DNA from: Sorangium cellulosum
GTDB taxonomy: Bacteria; Myxococcota_A; Polyangia; Polyangiales; Polyangiaceae
DNA length: 32,814 nt
Direction: 5' to 3'
Assembly (NCBI GenBank): GCA_020720045.1
Contig: DYPH01000067.1
Coordinates: forward strand, 1-32,814
The notes under the pieces are model-generated. The model was not told where the DNA came from. It made no database searches and worked only from the letters and a program-made list of their open reading frames with translations. Both the position numbers and the translations under genes were made by a program. Positions 32,364 through 32,814 of the stretch are shown here, piece after piece (position 1 is the stretch's first letter; each line of letters opens with the position of its first letter).

Positions 32364-32678
32364 TCAGAAGAGGGTCTTGAGGTCGACGACCGGGAGCTTC
32401 TTCACTTCGAGGATCGAGTTGATCGCCTTGAGGATACGGGTCTTCATCGGGCCCGAGATCGTCCCGCCGGTCGTCGCGGCGTTGAGGGCGCGCTGCGTCA
32501 CCGGACGGCCCGAGCGCGGCTTTTTCTTCTCGCCGGCGACTTCCTTCTTGGTCCGCTTCGCGAGGCGGATCGCGCGATCTTCAACCTGAAGGCTCTCGAG
32601 GGAGTGCGAAACCGCGAGGAGGCGGCGGGAGTCGATCTTCTTGTCCGCGAGGAAGGTGGCAAACTTGGTGGCGCTCAT
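32364..32678 (-). CDS. Small basic protein, possibly DNA-binding, unknown family
   Basis: I start at the ATG at 32678 (104 residues); the frame upstream looks non-coding. The protein is Lys/Arg-rich and helical in two halves. The first (KFATFLADKKIDSRRLLAVS) leads to a DRAIRLAKR helix and a basic KKEVAGEKKKPRSGRP linker; the second is TQRALNAATTGGTISG, then a KTRILKAINSILEVKK helix. The second half has a helix-turn-helix-like feel but matches no family I can name. It has its own strong terminator, so it is an independent transcript. Confidence 0.8.
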   Translation of the reverse strand: MSATKFATFLADKKIDSRRLLAVSHSLESLQVEDRAIRLAKRTKKEVAGEKKKPRSGRPVTQRALNAATTGGTISGPMKTRILKAINSILEVKKLPVVDLKTLF

Positions 32679-32814
32679 CGGGGCCGACCTAACGCGAAAG
32701 TGCTTCGGATGCAAGATGCACGTCGCGCGAGGGCGTACGCCGGAGTGTCGTCCCCGGAGAGGCCCTAGGTAGCTGCTCGGAATCTCCTTTTCGGAGTGCG
32801 ACACGTCCTCGCGA

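Noticed and set aside
1-32814. Insertion sequences, integrases, phage genes, CRISPR arrays
   Set aside because: No transposase or integrase motif, no regularly spaced repeats and no terminal repeats flanking a gene were seen, so the tRNA at the left end is not marking an evident island.

Overview
The window looks like a chromosomal segment of a high-GC Gram-negative bacterium. It is most likely a myxobacterium (Myxococcota, Polyangiales-like). The grounds are the GC-rich codon use, the many predicted outer-membrane lipoproteins with Asp/Ser/Thr-rich or PDAG-like linkers after the lipobox Cys, the Cys-rich and Gly-rich secreted proteins, and the mix of PilZ, FHA, FecR and ECF regulators. This placement is inferred from gene content only. 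I see no insertion sequence, phage, integrase or CRISPR array; the region reads as core plus lineage-specific chromosome.

Layout. 1-280: a tRNA-Ser(GGA) gene on the minus strand. 0.28-5.5 kb: a TPR protein and a HupE/UreJ-type membrane protein (overlapping start/stop), a minus-strand lipoprotein, then a DUF4331 protein and a small lipoprotein. 5.6-11.2 kb: an FGE/SUMF1-fold lipoprotein with a histone-H1-like insert, a cupredoxin lipoprotein, a glycerophosphodiester phosphodiesterase, a small lipoprotein and an 832-residue modular lipoprotein. 11.2-14.1 kb: a minus-strand ftsE-ftsX-envC-like operon for division and peptidoglycan hydrolysis. 14.3-16.4 kb: a thermolysin-family (M4) lipoprotein protease. 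16.4-17.3 kb: an Ohr peroxidase and an N-terminally truncated OhrR-like MarR regulator. 17.4-22.4 kb: sbcD-sbcC (Mre11-Rad50-like) for DNA-end processing.

22.4-29.5 kb is entirely minus strand. Upstream to downstream it holds an unknown membrane-anchored helical protein, a response regulator, a sensor histidine kinase, a signal-peptidase-I-like protein without its catalytic Ser and Lys, a zinc-ribbon/double-FHA protein, a DEDDh exonuclease fused to a WYL-like domain, and a small unknown protein. The first five are so tightly spaced (two 4-bp overlaps, then gaps of about 38 and 30 bp) that they may form one signalling operon. 29.7-32.8 kb: a PilZ protein, a translationally coupled ECF sigma factor/FecR-type anti-sigma pair, a doubtful 30-residue membrane peptide and a small basic protein with its own terminator.

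The most unusual points are the predicted signal peptidase pseudoenzyme in a two-component/FHA operon, the truncated OhrR that has lost its peroxide-sensing N-terminus, the exonuclease-WYL fusion, the H1-like insert in the FGE-fold lipoprotein, and the TPR-HupE-DUF4331 module, which I believe recurs in other genomes without a known function.
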